From positions 1,366,001 to 1,430,000 of the forward strand of contig CP113924.1 of assembly GCA_029391995.1 (NCBI GenBank): 64,000 nucleotides of DNA. The letters run 5' to 3'. The notes beneath the pieces were generated by a model. The model was given only the letters and a program-made list of their open reading frames with translations. It made no database searches and was not told the DNA's origin. The stretch comes from Streptococcaceae bacterium ESL0729. GTDB lineage: Bacteria > Bacillota > Bacilli > Lactobacillales > Streptococcaceae. The position numbers were made by a program, and so were the translations under genes. Positions 17,808-26,536 of this stretch are shown one piece after another. The first letter of the stretch is position 1; every line of letters begins with the position of its first letter.

Positions 17808-18404
17808 TTATGTTTTAGGTACCTGGTACAAGTCATAGCTAATCTTGCCTGAAATACTATCACCAAATTTGAGCTTGTTACGTGAATCTTCAAATGAAAT
17901 CCTAATATCTTTAAAAAATTGTGTAATAAATCCAGTATTCTCCCACGTATTTTCTTGCTCCGATTTAGCGATAATAAAATCATGGCCTGTAGTAGCTCCA
18001 CTTGCGACATTCCCAAAACTTGTAATCTTATAGGAGGCCTTACTCTTAACTTCCGTCAGATGATTTTCGGGAATACTTGCCTTCAGATACCAGCTCCTAC
18101 TACTTTGATCATTAAAAATCTCAATTTGATTTTTTGACTTGGGTATCTTACTGGTAAGATTTTGCCTCCTTTGGTCAAAGTAATTTTCAAACATATAGGT
18201 GTCTGGTATATAGGTCATGGAGAGTTGGTCTGAGAGCGGTAAATCCCCACCACTTTCATAAAAATCAGCCATACTAACAGGTGATTTGCCATCCTCAATG
18301 ATTATGGCAACAGGTGTTGAATCAAGCATTTCATTTGCTCTAGCAAGAATCCCTCCCGTAAAAAGGCCCGTAAAGCTCAACAAAATTAAAAAAAATCTTA
18401 ACAT
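17808..18404 (-). CDS. Small secreted WxL-like domain protein (distal copy)
   Basis: A 198-aa protein with an N-terminal signal peptide (hydrophobic residues 3-21, likely cut near ARA). The rest is one divergent WxL-like domain: FNDQSSRSWYLKASI carries the WxL tripeptide (W-Y-L), and FEDSRNKLKFGDSISG then ISYDLYQV closes the domain. WxL domains are known to bind peptidoglycan non-covalently at the cell surface. It is a clear paralog of the 241-aa neighbour, with the same order of blocks (FNDxxSRxW, FxDSxNxLKxGD, YxLYxV), but lacks its proline-rich linker. It has its own promoter and terminator. Its partner and function are unknown. Confidence 0.75.
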   Translation of the reverse strand: MLRFFLILLSFTGLFTGGILARANEMLDSTPVAIIIEDGKSPVSMADFYESGGDLPLSDQLSMTYIPDTYMFENYFDQRRQNLTSKIPKSKNQIEIFNDQSSRSWYLKASIPENHLTEVKSKASYKITSFGNVASGATTGHDFIIAKSEQENTWENTGFITQFFKDIRISFEDSRNKLKFGDSISGKISYDLYQVPKT

Positions 18405-18464
18405 CTAAGACTTGTGTCCTCCTAATAATTTCTTGGTTGAATAAATCTATCCAACCACCTTAGT

Positions 18465-18489
18465 ATTATACACAAATTTCGTGAAATTT
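18465..18489 (-). promoter_or_regulatory. Promoter and operator-like palindrome of the 198-aa WxL gene
   Basis: A -10 box TATAAT (18465-18470, minus strand) has no good -35 box. The inverted repeat AAATTTC-GT-GAAATTT (18474-18489) fills the spacer, a position suited to repressor or activator binding. Confidence 0.5.
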
Positions 18490-18530
18490 TTCATAAATTT
18501 TTTGAGATTCAAGATATTTTGCAACAAAAA

Positions 18531-18552
18531 AAGAAGAACCGAAGTTCTTCTT
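18531..18552 (-). terminator. UUCG-tetraloop terminator of the 241-aa WxL gene
   Basis: The 9-bp stem AAGAAGAAC/GTTCTTCTT has a TTCG loop on the minus strand and is followed by seven T. Confidence 0.93.
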
Positions 18553-18571
18553 AATGACTTGAGCTAAAAAA

Positions 18572-19297
18572 TTAGCTTGGGTCTGTAACCATGTAAAGTT
18601 GGTAATCGATAGTACCGTTGACTTGGTCACCAGCTTTAAGTTGGTTCTTGCTGTCTGTAAAGTTGATAGAAACTGCTGTAACTTGGGTTGAGATAGTACC
18701 AGTGTTGTTTGCTGATGAAGGTGAAGCAGCACTCTTAGCTACAACTCCGTTGTAACCTGTAGTTGCAACGTTAGTTGCAGTACCGTTACCGTTAGCTCCA
18801 TTAGTTGTAATGTTGAACTGTGTTACAGGAAGATCTGCATCAGGTGTTCCAGGTGTTCCTGGGTTTACTGCACCAAGAGTAAGAGCTTGTCCACGTACTT
18901 CAGCTTTAACATTCCATACACGGCTTCCACGGTCATTGAAGACTGTAATAGCATCAGTACCATCACCAGGTGTACCACTACCGATAGTCCCTGAAGCAAT
19001 TGAGTAAGTACCATTAGATACCTTTTGTGAAAACTCGTACTTAGTTGGTACATGCTCTAGAGTCAAGCTAGTTTGTCCAGGAGCAACTGGTGATGTTGGA
19101 TCTGTTGGAACAGGTGGGTTGATTGGGTCAGGATTTGGGTGAACAGTGTCATCATCTAGAATTGTGATGTTAAACTGTGAATTGTTTGTTTGTCCTGTAA
19201 CCACGTGATTTTCATCAGCAGCGAAGGCTGTAGCAGCTCCAGATCCAACAAGAACAGCACCAGCAAGACCAAGTCCTAGTAATTTCTTTGCATTCAT
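18572..19297 (-). CDS. Secreted WxL-like domain surface protein (proximal copy)
   Basis: A 241-aa secreted protein. MNAKKLLGLGLAGAVLVGSG through AFA is a signal peptide, followed by the N-terminal QFNITILDDDTVHPNPDP and the proline-rich INPPVPTDPTSPVAPGQ region typical of WxL proteins. The WxL-like domain has FNDRGSRVWNVKAEV, where the tripeptide is W-N-V instead of W-x-L, and FTDSKNQLKAGDQVNG with TIDYQLYMV at the end. AGGAGG precedes the ATG with good spacing. The upstream region holds a long leader with a strong hairpin. The domain is expected to hold the protein on the wall surface; no LPxTG motif is present. Confidence 0.8.
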   Translation of the reverse strand: MNAKKLLGLGLAGAVLVGSGAATAFAADENHVVTGQTNNSQFNITILDDDTVHPNPDPINPPVPTDPTSPVAPGQTSLTLEHVPTKYEFSQKVSNGTYSIASGTIGSGTPGDGTDAITVFNDRGSRVWNVKAEVRGQALTLGAVNPGTPGTPDADLPVTQFNITTNGANGNGTATNVATTGYNGVVAKSAASPSSANNTGTISTQVTAVSINFTDSKNQLKAGDQVNGTIDYQLYMVTDPS

Positions 19298-19419
19298 TAA
19301 AGAATACCTCCTAAATATAATGTACTAAGGTTCATAGGTAAACCTGAGTAGTGATGATTGTATACCTATAATCAAGCACTGCGCTGTCTTATAGTCTCCG
19401 GTAATCGTGCTTAATCTGA

Positions 19420-19475
19420 TTATCCGGTCTATCAGTATCCTTTTAAAGGGGGAAAGATACTCATAGACCAGATAA
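19420..19475 (-). promoter_or_regulatory. Long hairpin in the leader of the 241-aa WxL gene
   Basis: In the 435-base gap 19298-19732 two 21-base arms (19420-19440 and 19455-19475) can pair with 18 Watson-Crick pairs, two wobble pairs and one mismatch around a 14-base loop. No T tract follows, so it is not an ordinary terminator. A second, shorter pairing (AAGCAC with GTGCTT) lies between it and the start codon, and a TATAAT is present further upstream at 19608-19613. This suggests a roughly 300-base structured leader. It matches no riboswitch consensus that I know. No protein frame is seen in the gap. Confidence 0.5.
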
Positions 19476-19732
19476 GCAAAGTAAGTCATAAACCACCGAA
19501 GGTATATACTTGCCTAAGTAAAACTTTGATTCCGATAAGGTAGCTAGTGAATATGATTCAAAGCACACCTATCTTATTTGTTGTGAATATAGTAACAGAT
19601 AACTTAGATTATAAAGAAGCTATTTAACCATGTTTCATCCATATACTACTACAATATTATATTACCATTAGACTTATTATTTTTCCACTAATTTGTATTA
19701 AATAACATACTTTTTTGCAAGTTACTTAATCA

Positions 19733-22051
19733 CTAGGGAGCATTAACAAGGGTCCAGGTAATACCTAGCGAGCTATAGCTATTTATGGGAATGTAGTCGT
19801 CACTTTTTAGAAGGACGCCCTCAGTCTCAAGCCAAGACTTGTTGTAAGTAATGCTTCCATTACCATCAGTCGAGGTGGTTGTACCCGTAGTCATAGTACC
19901 ATTTGACGCCTTACCAAAGACCGCATTATTATTAAGGGCACTTGCAGTATCAGATGGATTTTTCTTCCAAACCAGGCTAAAAGGTGCACTTCCTTGGACA
20001 GTAGCTACCAAATTCCAGCCAGGAGTTGTGTTAATGCGTGAGTCTTTGACGCTAAAGGCCATACTGTTACCACTATCCCTATTGAGGATACCCTTGGTAT
20101 TTACCATGTATCTGCCAGTCCAGTTAAGTTGTGACGGAACACTCTTTAGGGCTACCATGCCATCAACACTAACGTTCATAGCTAAGACAGCGTTTACATT
20201 GGTATTTGCTGTACTTTTAACAGGTGTTAGATTGCCATCAAGAGTTTTTCTAAAGGCCTTGATAAGGAATTGTCTGTTATTAAGCTTAACAGGTAGATTA
20301 GCTGAAGGGATGGTAAAGTTAACTTGTGCAAAAGTCGCATCACCAGGGGTTGAAGCAATATTTGCTATATCAGCTCCCACCTGAGTATTGGTAACTGAAT
20401 CCCATAATTGGAAGACCAGGTTGTTAAAGCGTCCTGGATCATTCCAGTAGAAGGAACCTGTATAGTTAGCCGCATTATCTGTTGCCGTAGTAAGTGAGAT
20501 ATTTTTGGTGCTAGTATCACTTCCATCACTTGACCAAGCAAGACTGACTGGGGTATTTCTAACAAAGGACATGAAAGTCGTCTGTGTCAAACTTTGTGTC
20601 TGACTTGGTGAACCTGTCGTAAAAGCAGGACCTCCAGTCCTTGTATAAACATCATTGATACCAGTCCAGGTACCAGGATTATCCTGGCTAACAAAGCTCT
20701 GATAGTTACTATTGGTAGGCGTATTGATGTAGGAATTATAACCCAAGGTATTAGCTCCAAAGGTATTGAAGTTAATATTTACATTACCTCCGACTGGCTG
20801 ACCATTATTTGGAGATAATCCACCTTCAATCAAAAGTCTAGCTGCATCATTAATATTGAAGTTACCTTGACCATTTATACTCATGGCATCTCCATTGGCT
20901 GATGAGAAGACAGCACTAGAATTTTTAGGCATGTTTACTGTGATATTTTGAAACATAGATGTATTAATTGAGTGGATATCTAGGTTGGCACCTTCAGCCA
21001 AGGTAAAATTTGGTGTGAAGCCGGTCTGATTTATAAATCGACCTGTTCCCAAAACAGGCGTCACTTGTTTTGCATAAAAAGTACCATTCTTACCAATATT
21101 AACATTTACCTGACTAGCACCACTATAGATTATATCGTGCCTAGTTGTTGGGACAATAAAGCTTGCATTTTCTCCAATTGTTATATTAACAGGTGCAGTA
21201 GTAGTAGCTGAGTATATAAAACCCAAATTATACTGATTATTATCATTAACTGTCGTTGTACTATTGTCTTCGAAAACAAAGTTAGAACCCTCTGCAAATT
21301 CTTGTGAATACGGGCCACCCATCATATTGAAAGTATTAGTCCCCCGAAAAACAACCTTATTAGTTCCACCAGTCAAATAAATAGGCTGCGAACCATAGTC
21401 AGAAAAATAGCTAAGGTTCTCGACAATCAAAGTATTGCCAGTTTGTGAATCTGAGCCTGCTGGAGCAATCCCATAATAATTTCCGGCATTCATTGTGTTG
21501 TTAGATCCTAAAAGACTTGCTTTCCCAAAAGAAATATTCTTGTAGTATATCGTTATGTTATTACCACTAAAGTACAGTCCCTGTTGCATATTTCCACCAC
21601 CATATGTGATAGCCCATTTTCCCTGACCATCAACCGTGATATTACGCTTAACTGGATAGCTATTAGTACCAAATGATAAATCAGCGGTCAAAATGATATT
21701 ACTAATATTGGAGTTTCCAAGTGCAGTTGTTAAATCCGTAAGGCTCCCAACATAGGCAGTCGATGCATCCATGGTTGATACAGCAGCCAAGGGGCCAATA
21801 GACCTAGCTGCTGGACTAGCTGGAACCTCAGAAGTCGAGCTGCTATCAGAAGACGTAGAAGCTACAGATGATTCGCTGGCGTTTGAAAGAATTTGGCTAG
21901 ATGAAAGAGACGAACTCACTTGTTCAGAAATTGAAGACGTTCCTGAAGGTTCTGAACCAACTCCTTCCGCAAAAATTGAACCGCCTTTTAGTAAACCTAC
22001 AGACAAACAAGATAAAAGCATGGCTCCTTTAAAAAAAACTCGATATCTCAA
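19733..22051 (-). CDS. Large WxL-domain surface protein with beta-helix region (copy 2)
   Basis: A 772-aa secreted protein from a TTG start with GGAGGG 5 bases upstream. It has a signal peptide (residues 1-28), a serine-rich low-complexity linker (about 33-85), and a repetitive region rich in N, T, G and I (about 105-440) that fits a pectate-lyase-like parallel beta helix (SNIILTADLSFG, NITVDGQGKWAITYGG). Two beta-sandwich-like segments follow, then a C-terminal WxL domain with both hallmarks: PGWNLVATV and the final LGITWTLVNAP. It is probably an adhesin or polysaccharide-binding surface protein. It is paralogous to the 752-aa gene upstream along the whole length. No catalytic motif of pectate lyases is visible, so enzymatic activity is not claimed. 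Confidence 0.82.
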   Translation of the reverse strand: MRYRVFFKGAMLLSCLSVGLLKGGSIFAEGVGSEPSGTSSISEQVSSSLSSSQILSNASESSVASTSSDSSSTSEVPASPAARSIGPLAAVSTMDASTAYVGSLTDLTTALGNSNISNIILTADLSFGTNSYPVKRNITVDGQGKWAITYGGGNMQQGLYFSGNNITIYYKNISFGKASLLGSNNTMNAGNYYGIAPAGSDSQTGNTLIVENLSYFSDYGSQPIYLTGGTNKVVFRGTNTFNMMGGPYSQEFAEGSNFVFEDNSTTTVNDNNQYNLGFIYSATTTAPVNITIGENASFIVPTTRHDIIYSGASQVNVNIGKNGTFYAKQVTPVLGTGRFINQTGFTPNFTLAEGANLDIHSINTSMFQNITVNMPKNSSAVFSSANGDAMSINGQGNFNINDAARLLIEGGLSPNNGQPVGGNVNINFNTFGANTLGYNSYINTPTNSNYQSFVSQDNPGTWTGINDVYTRTGGPAFTTGSPSQTQSLTQTTFMSFVRNTPVSLAWSSDGSDTSTKNISLTTATDNAANYTGSFYWNDPGRFNNLVFQLWDSVTNTQVGADIANIASTPGDATFAQVNFTIPSANLPVKLNNRQFLIKAFRKTLDGNLTPVKSTANTNVNAVLAMNVSVDGMVALKSVPSQLNWTGRYMVNTKGILNRDSGNSMAFSVKDSRINTTPGWNLVATVQGSAPFSLVWKKNPSDTASALNNNAVFGKASNGTMTTGTTTSTDGNGSITYNKSWLETEGVLLKSDDYIPINSYSSLGITWTLVNAP

Positions 22052-22330
22052 TTTGTCCCTCCTGTACTTCTATCCATCAAAACAGCAAACTCTAACCGCT
22101 TTAATGAAGTTATTTTAATAAATTAATGTATACATATCATATCGTGAATTGGATATGTGAACAAAAATACAACAATATTATTGGTAATTTATAAATTCAT
22201 GTGTATATCTTACTTTATTGTTATGGATATGATATCACAGCTTTTATAAAAAATCTATCTTTTTGATTGGTTTTTTTACAAAAAAATTACAAAAAAAGAG
22301 GACTAAGTCCTCTCAATAAATTCAGTTATT
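22052..22330 (-). promoter_or_regulatory. AT-rich regulatory gap between the two large WxL genes
   Basis: No gene is seen. On the minus strand TTGTTC-17 bases-TATGAT is a plausible promoter. The 10-mer ATATCATATC (22134-22143) is repeated inverted at 22226-22235, with a further GGATATG between them (22151-22157). These repeats could be operators. The terminator of the upstream gene occupies 22297-22313. Confidence 0.4.
22297..22313 (-). terminator. Terminator of the 752-aa WxL gene
   Basis: The palindrome AGAGGACT-A-AGTCCTCT is followed on the minus strand by seven T, so the two large WxL genes are transcribed separately. Confidence 0.88.
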
Positions 22331-24589
22331 TTATGGGGTTACAGCTAGAAGCCAAGTGATGGTAACATTACTGTAACTTCCAATACTTAGATAATCACCA
22401 GTGTAAGCCAAGACCCCCACATCCTCAGCCCAGGTCTTAGTATAGTTGTTACTGCCATCCCGACTGACATCATTGTTTGTGAAAACTGTCTGATAGTCAA
22501 GGTCAACAGGACTACTACCACTGTCTGCCTTCCAAAGAAGAGCATACTCATCAAATCCACTTACAAGAGTCTTTAAAACCCAGTGCTGGGGGGTGGGTCT
22601 TACATCATTAACTGTGACTGAGATGGTATTACCCGTATCCCTTGTAAGAATTCCCATTGATTGTGACATGGTACGATTGGTCCAGGAAAGATTGGTCGGG
22701 GCTGATACAAGAACTAGGGGCGGATCTGTTACGGTTAAGTTAAGGGTCAAAGGTGGCCCCGTAGTATCCTCTACCTTCTGACCATTCGAGGTGGTCTTAT
22801 AAACCCTGATGGTAAAGGTGTATGACCCGACTGGAATATTAGCTGACAATATATAGTAGGTAAATGAATGGTAGTTGGTCGTTCCATCAGTGGTGGCTCC
22901 TGTGAAATCTGGTCCCACCTGATTGTTTGAGCTATCAAAAATCCTAAAGGTCAAATTGCGATTTGCCCCCTGGTCTCGCCAGTAGAGGTGGTCCCCAAAG
23001 TCACCAATAGCTGTAGTGACTGATTTGGAAGAGACAATACTTCCGTCAGCCCAGGACAAGAGAACGGGGGTTCTCCGCTCAAGGACAAGCTTGGTTGCCC
23101 CGTTTAGGGCAGTAACTTCAGCTGGTGCAAAGTTAGTCGTATTTCTGGTAAAGTTCCCTCCTGATGCGACCGTCCAGTAATTGGTGTTGGTCTGAGTAAG
23201 AAGAGGATTAGGGTTACTGCCGACAAAGGCATCATAGCCCGTTGTTCCATTACTAAAGGTTGAAAAATTAATCCTTAGGTTATTTCCAGCAACCTTACCT
23301 GATGTTCCTTGAAAACTAAGCCTTGAAGCATTATTGATATTAAAGGTCAAAAGATAGGAGTTGGTTTGGGTAGTAATGGCCTGACCAGACGCTGAGCTCC
23401 AATAGACCTCGGAATCCCGTCCCTGGTTGACCGTCATATTTTGAAAGACCGATGTTAAAGCGGTCTGAGCACTAAATTTACTACCAACACCCAAGGTTAT
23501 AGTAGGACTAAGACCATCCTGATAAATGAGTCTTCCATTACTATTACCTGATTTTGGGGTAGTAGTAGTAAAATTCAAGACACCTCCATCTGCAATATTT
23601 ATAACTGGATTATAACCTGAATAAATAAAATCATGTTTAGATGAAATATTAACAGTGGCACCTGCCCCTACCTGCATGTTTAAGCCCGTATTATACGCCC
23701 AAATAAAACCTGAATTCTCAGTATTAGTATCTGTTATATTGGTGGTACTTCCTGCAGAAAAAGTGATATTACATGTTTCTGCAAACTCCTGAGATCCTGA
23801 TCCTCCGCCCATGATAAAGGTGTTGTTTCCGCTCAGGGTTAAAGAATCAGAAATTGCTGGTAGGTAGAAGGGCTGGGCTCCGTAATCTGAATAGTAGCCA
23901 ATATTTTGAGCGATTATAGCCCTTCCACTTCCTGTACCTCCAGGTGCAATAATACCATAGTTATTATTGGCATTGGTCTGGCTATTACTACCAAGAGCTG
24001 CTTGAACACCAAAATTTACATTCATAAGAGTAATAGTTAGATTATTGGCCCCAAAAACTAGGCCTAGATTGGGAGACCCAGAACTTCCCGGCTGACCATA
24101 GGTTATGGTCCAGCGACCACCCATACCATCATTCTTATCCCCATTGATGGTCAGATTCCTTGGAATTGAGTAAGCTCCAGCCCCCAGGTTAATATTATTT
24201 GTAAGATTAATGGTATCAACAGTCGGTAGGGCTAGGGCAATAACTAAATCTGCTACACTCCCCACAGAGTAGCTAATCCTAGGTGACACCATGGTTGATG
24301 ATTGGTCGTCATTAAGACTAGCTTCAGGCTCTTCTGATGAGGCCTGTCCAATAGAGCTTGAATTATCTGACATGGATGAAGTGTCTTGGCTGACCCATGA
24401 ATTTGATGAGCTTTGATCTAAGGAGCTCGTAGAAGCTTCTGACTGAGAGCTTTCAACTATTGACTGATTGATGGAACCAGGCTCCACCGAATTTGAGCTC
24501 TCAAGGGCTTGGATACTTAAGGAATTAAATCCACAAAAAAGAAAAACTACCAAGACTAAAAAATTTTTCTTCAAAAAATTATTTTTCAA
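22331..24589 (-). CDS. Large WxL-domain surface protein with beta-helix region (copy 1)
   Basis: A 752-aa secreted protein that begins at a TTG, with GAGGT about 8 bases upstream. It has a lysine-rich signal peptide (residues 1-28), a serine-rich linker (about 33-105), a beta-helix-like region (about 110-440; IINLTNNINLGAGAYS-type repeats and NNYGIIAPGGTG, shared with the 772-aa paralog), Ig-like strands, and a C-terminal WxL domain with QHWVLKTLV and VTITWLLAVTP. WxL domains bind the peptidoglycan surface. It has its own terminator. The upstream 364-base gap contains repeated ACATAATTA elements. The ligand is unknown. Confidence 0.82.
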   Translation of the reverse strand: MKNNFLKKNFLVLVVFLFCGFNSLSIQALESSNSVEPGSINQSIVESSQSEASTSSLDQSSSNSWVSQDTSSMSDNSSSIGQASSEEPEASLNDDQSSTMVSPRISYSVGSVADLVIALALPTVDTINLTNNINLGAGAYSIPRNLTINGDKNDGMGGRWTITYGQPGSSGSPNLGLVFGANNLTITLMNVNFGVQAALGSNSQTNANNNYGIIAPGGTGSGRAIIAQNIGYYSDYGAQPFYLPAISDSLTLSGNNTFIMGGGSGSQEFAETCNITFSAGSTTNITDTNTENSGFIWAYNTGLNMQVGAGATVNISSKHDFIYSGYNPVINIADGGVLNFTTTTPKSGNSNGRLIYQDGLSPTITLGVGSKFSAQTALTSVFQNMTVNQGRDSEVYWSSASGQAITTQTNSYLLTFNINNASRLSFQGTSGKVAGNNLRINFSTFSNGTTGYDAFVGSNPNPLLTQTNTNYWTVASGGNFTRNTTNFAPAEVTALNGATKLVLERRTPVLLSWADGSIVSSKSVTTAIGDFGDHLYWRDQGANRNLTFRIFDSSNNQVGPDFTGATTDGTTNYHSFTYYILSANIPVGSYTFTIRVYKTTSNGQKVEDTTGPPLTLNLTVTDPPLVLVSAPTNLSWTNRTMSQSMGILTRDTGNTISVTVNDVRPTPQHWVLKTLVSGFDEYALLWKADSGSSPVDLDYQTVFTNNDVSRDGSNNYTKTWAEDVGVLAYTGDYLSIGSYSNVTITWLLAVTP

Positions 24590-24638
24590 TTGTAATACCT
24601 CGCTTACCGCTCAAACCTTTAATTTATTTATATAAGTT

Positions 24639-24723
24639 ACATAATTAAAGCACATATTTCACTAATTATGTAAAATAAATTACATGATATTATAAAATAA
24701 TGTACCCTAAATATACATAATTA
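24639..24723. repeat. Repeated ACATAATTA elements upstream of the 752-aa WxL gene
   Basis: ACATAATTA occurs at 24639-24647 and 24715-24723, and inverted (TAATTATGT) at 24663-24671. They lie in a very AT-rich gap (24590-24934) with no gene. A cluster of this kind before a surface gene suggests binding sites for a regulator. A chance origin is possible at this base composition. Confidence 0.4.
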
Positions 24724-24934
24724 AATGACGAATCCACTAAAAATCTTAAAAATATCCTTATTTTTAAGTATTATTCGCTATTTTATGAAAAATAAACCTA
24801 TAATATTGGAAAAATAATAATATTTTGTTATAAAATATTTGGTCTAAATTTCACTAATACAAAACAAATATTAACACAATAAAAAGTAAAAATCTAATTT
24901 AAGGTAGACTTTGCAAGCTTTTTTCGCAAAAAAA

Positions 24935-24958
24935 AATAGACAGCTTGTGCTGTCTATT
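24935..24958 (-). terminator. Terminator of pgsA
   Basis: The 10-bp stem AATAGACAGC/GCTGTCTATT with a 4-base loop is followed by nine T on the minus strand. It overlaps the last codons of pgsA. Confidence 0.92.
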
Positions 24959-25505
24959 TAACATCCTTGAAAACTTTGGTATTTTTGGCAAAATAATCAT
25001 AGCCTGAATAGATTGTAAAGAAGAGGCAGATGTATAAGGTAATATTACCCAGGGTCTTCATTCCAAGAAGGAGGAAGATGATGGCAAGCATCTGACTTGC
25101 AGTCTTTATTTTCCCAGGCATGGCGGCAGCCAAGACTGCACCTCCATTTTCGACTAATAAAAGGCGAAGACCTGTAACTGCAAGCTCCCTACAGATGATT
25201 ACAGCAACCACCCAGGCAGGAGCAAAGCCCAAGGCTACTAGCATGATGAAGGCTGCCATGACAAGCATCTTATCAGCCAAGGGATCGGCAAATTTACCAA
25301 AGTTTGTTACTAGATTGTCCCGTCTTGCGATATAGCCGTCAAGCCAGTCAGTAGCACTTGCAAAGGCAAAGATAATTGCTGCTAGAAGGTGGGTTAGGGG
25401 GATACCAAAGACCATTAGAGATCCTGGTAGGGATAAGATTATAATGAATACTGGAATCAAGATGATTCGTAGAAGGGTTAGTTTGTTGGGTAGATTCATC
25501 TCCAT
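24954..25505 (-). CDS. pgsA: CDP-diacylglycerol--glycerol-3-phosphate 3-phosphatidyltransferase
   Basis: A 183-aa integral membrane enzyme that makes phosphatidylglycerol phosphate, the committed step to phosphatidylglycerol. The CDP-alcohol phosphotransferase signature DG(x)2AR(x)8G(x)3D(x)3D is complete: DGYIARR, then GKFADPLADK. There are about five hydrophobic segments. It is the last gene of the ymfF-ymfH-rodZ-pgsA order that is conserved in Firmicutes. Two in-frame ATG codons (25505 and 25499) are both possible starts, and neither has a strong ribosome binding site. Confidence 0.95.
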   Translation of the reverse strand: MEMNLPNKLTLLRIILIPVFIIILSLPGSLMVFGIPLTHLLAAIIFAFASATDWLDGYIARRDNLVTNFGKFADPLADKMLVMAAFIMLVALGFAPAWVVAVIICRELAVTGLRLLLVENGGAVLAAAMPGKIKTASQMLAIIFLLLGMKTLGNITLYICLFFTIYSGYDYFAKNTKVFKDVK

Positions 25506-25523
25506 GAAAGGGAGCTCGCTTTC

Positions 25524-26453
25524 TTAATTTTGGTAGGTAATGTTAAGGGTTATTGTGCCTGTTGTGGCCGTAAGGTTTGCTAGGTCAAGATTTTGACCAT
25601 TAATCTTGATGCTTACACCTTGCACAACACCCAGAGTTATAATACTAGTAGTTGTTCGGTCAGTAAGTTTGGTTTGAGCTGACTTATTTGTAGGACTTAG
25701 GATAAGACCTGTGGCCAAATCTGAGTTGGTCACAGAAATCCATGAGCTGACATTATCTGCTACAGTAAGCTCGATACTTACAGGATTACTTGCATCAGTA
25801 ACCTGAGCTGTTATGGCAGCCCCTGTGCCTGTAAGCGTGATTTGTTCCGCCTTTTTAGGAGCTTCCTTACTGGTTTCATCCTTACTTGTGCTTGTACTTG
25901 ACTGGTCCTTATTTTCAGAGGTTTTTTGCTGATTGTCTTGTTCACTACTTATGTGACTACTTGTTTGACTGCTGGTCTGGCTTATTTTGTCACCAGTTGG
26001 CAGCAAGGCCTTGGGACGATTTAGAAAAACAACCAAAAAGACACCAACCAGGATTAAAAGGGCTGCACCTGAAAGTAAAATTAAGGGCAAGCGTGCCTTA
26101 AGTTTTTCATGAAAACTTTTTCTTTCCCTCTCCTGCTCCCTCTCATCTATTTCAAAATCGGCTAGACTGGCCTTGAAATCATCTGTATATGAATCAAGTA
26201 CCTCCTCTTCTCCGATTTTTTGACCACTTTCATAGTAGTTGATTAAGGGACCATAATCAATACCCAGACGGTCTGAGTACTGCTTGATATAAGCACGCAC
26301 ATAGAAGCTTCCTGGAATAAGCTTATAGTCATCTGCTTCAAGGGCTAAGATATACTTTCTCTTGATTCGTGTCGTCTCCACAGCTTCATCAACAGTCCAA
26401 CCCTTCTCTCGCCGCATATGGGCCAGGAATTCTCCAGCTGTTTTAGCTTTCAT
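25524..26453 (-). CDS. rodZ: Cell-shape protein RodZ (helix-turn-helix membrane protein)
   Basis: A 309-aa bitopic membrane protein linked to cell elongation through the MreB/peptidoglycan machinery. An N-terminal Xre-like helix-turn-helix domain (residues 5-75; GEFLAHMRREKGWTVDEAVE and the typical RAYIKQYSDRLGID) is followed by a charged stretch, one transmembrane segment (about 124-146), a serine/glutamine-rich linker and a C-terminal beta domain (DUF4115). AGGAGG precedes the ATG. It lies between ymfH and pgsA, the usual place. Confidence 0.92.
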   Translation of the reverse strand: MKAKTAGEFLAHMRREKGWTVDEAVETTRIKRKYILALEADDYKLIPGSFYVRAYIKQYSDRLGIDYGPLINYYESGQKIGEEEVLDSYTDDFKASLADFEIDEREQERERKSFHEKLKARLPLILLSGAALLILVGVFLVVFLNRPKALLPTGDKISQTSSQTSSHISSEQDNQQKTSENKDQSSTSTSKDETSKEAPKKAEQITLTGTGAAITAQVTDASNPVSIELTVADNVSSWISVTNSDLATGLILSPTNKSAQTKLTDRTTTSIITLGVVQGVSIKINGQNLDLANLTATTGTITLNITYQN

Positions 26454-26536
26454 ACTACCTCCTTTCTCAATCTTTCTTTCTTAATTATTTGTTACAAGTA
26501 TACAATTATTTTAATCATTTTTAAAGGTCTAAGTAC

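Noticed and set aside
19851..20384. 177-codon plus-strand frame inside the 772-aa WxL gene
   Set aside because: It is a shadow of repetitive, Thr/Ser-rich coding sequence on the other strand; no ribosome binding site or homology pattern.
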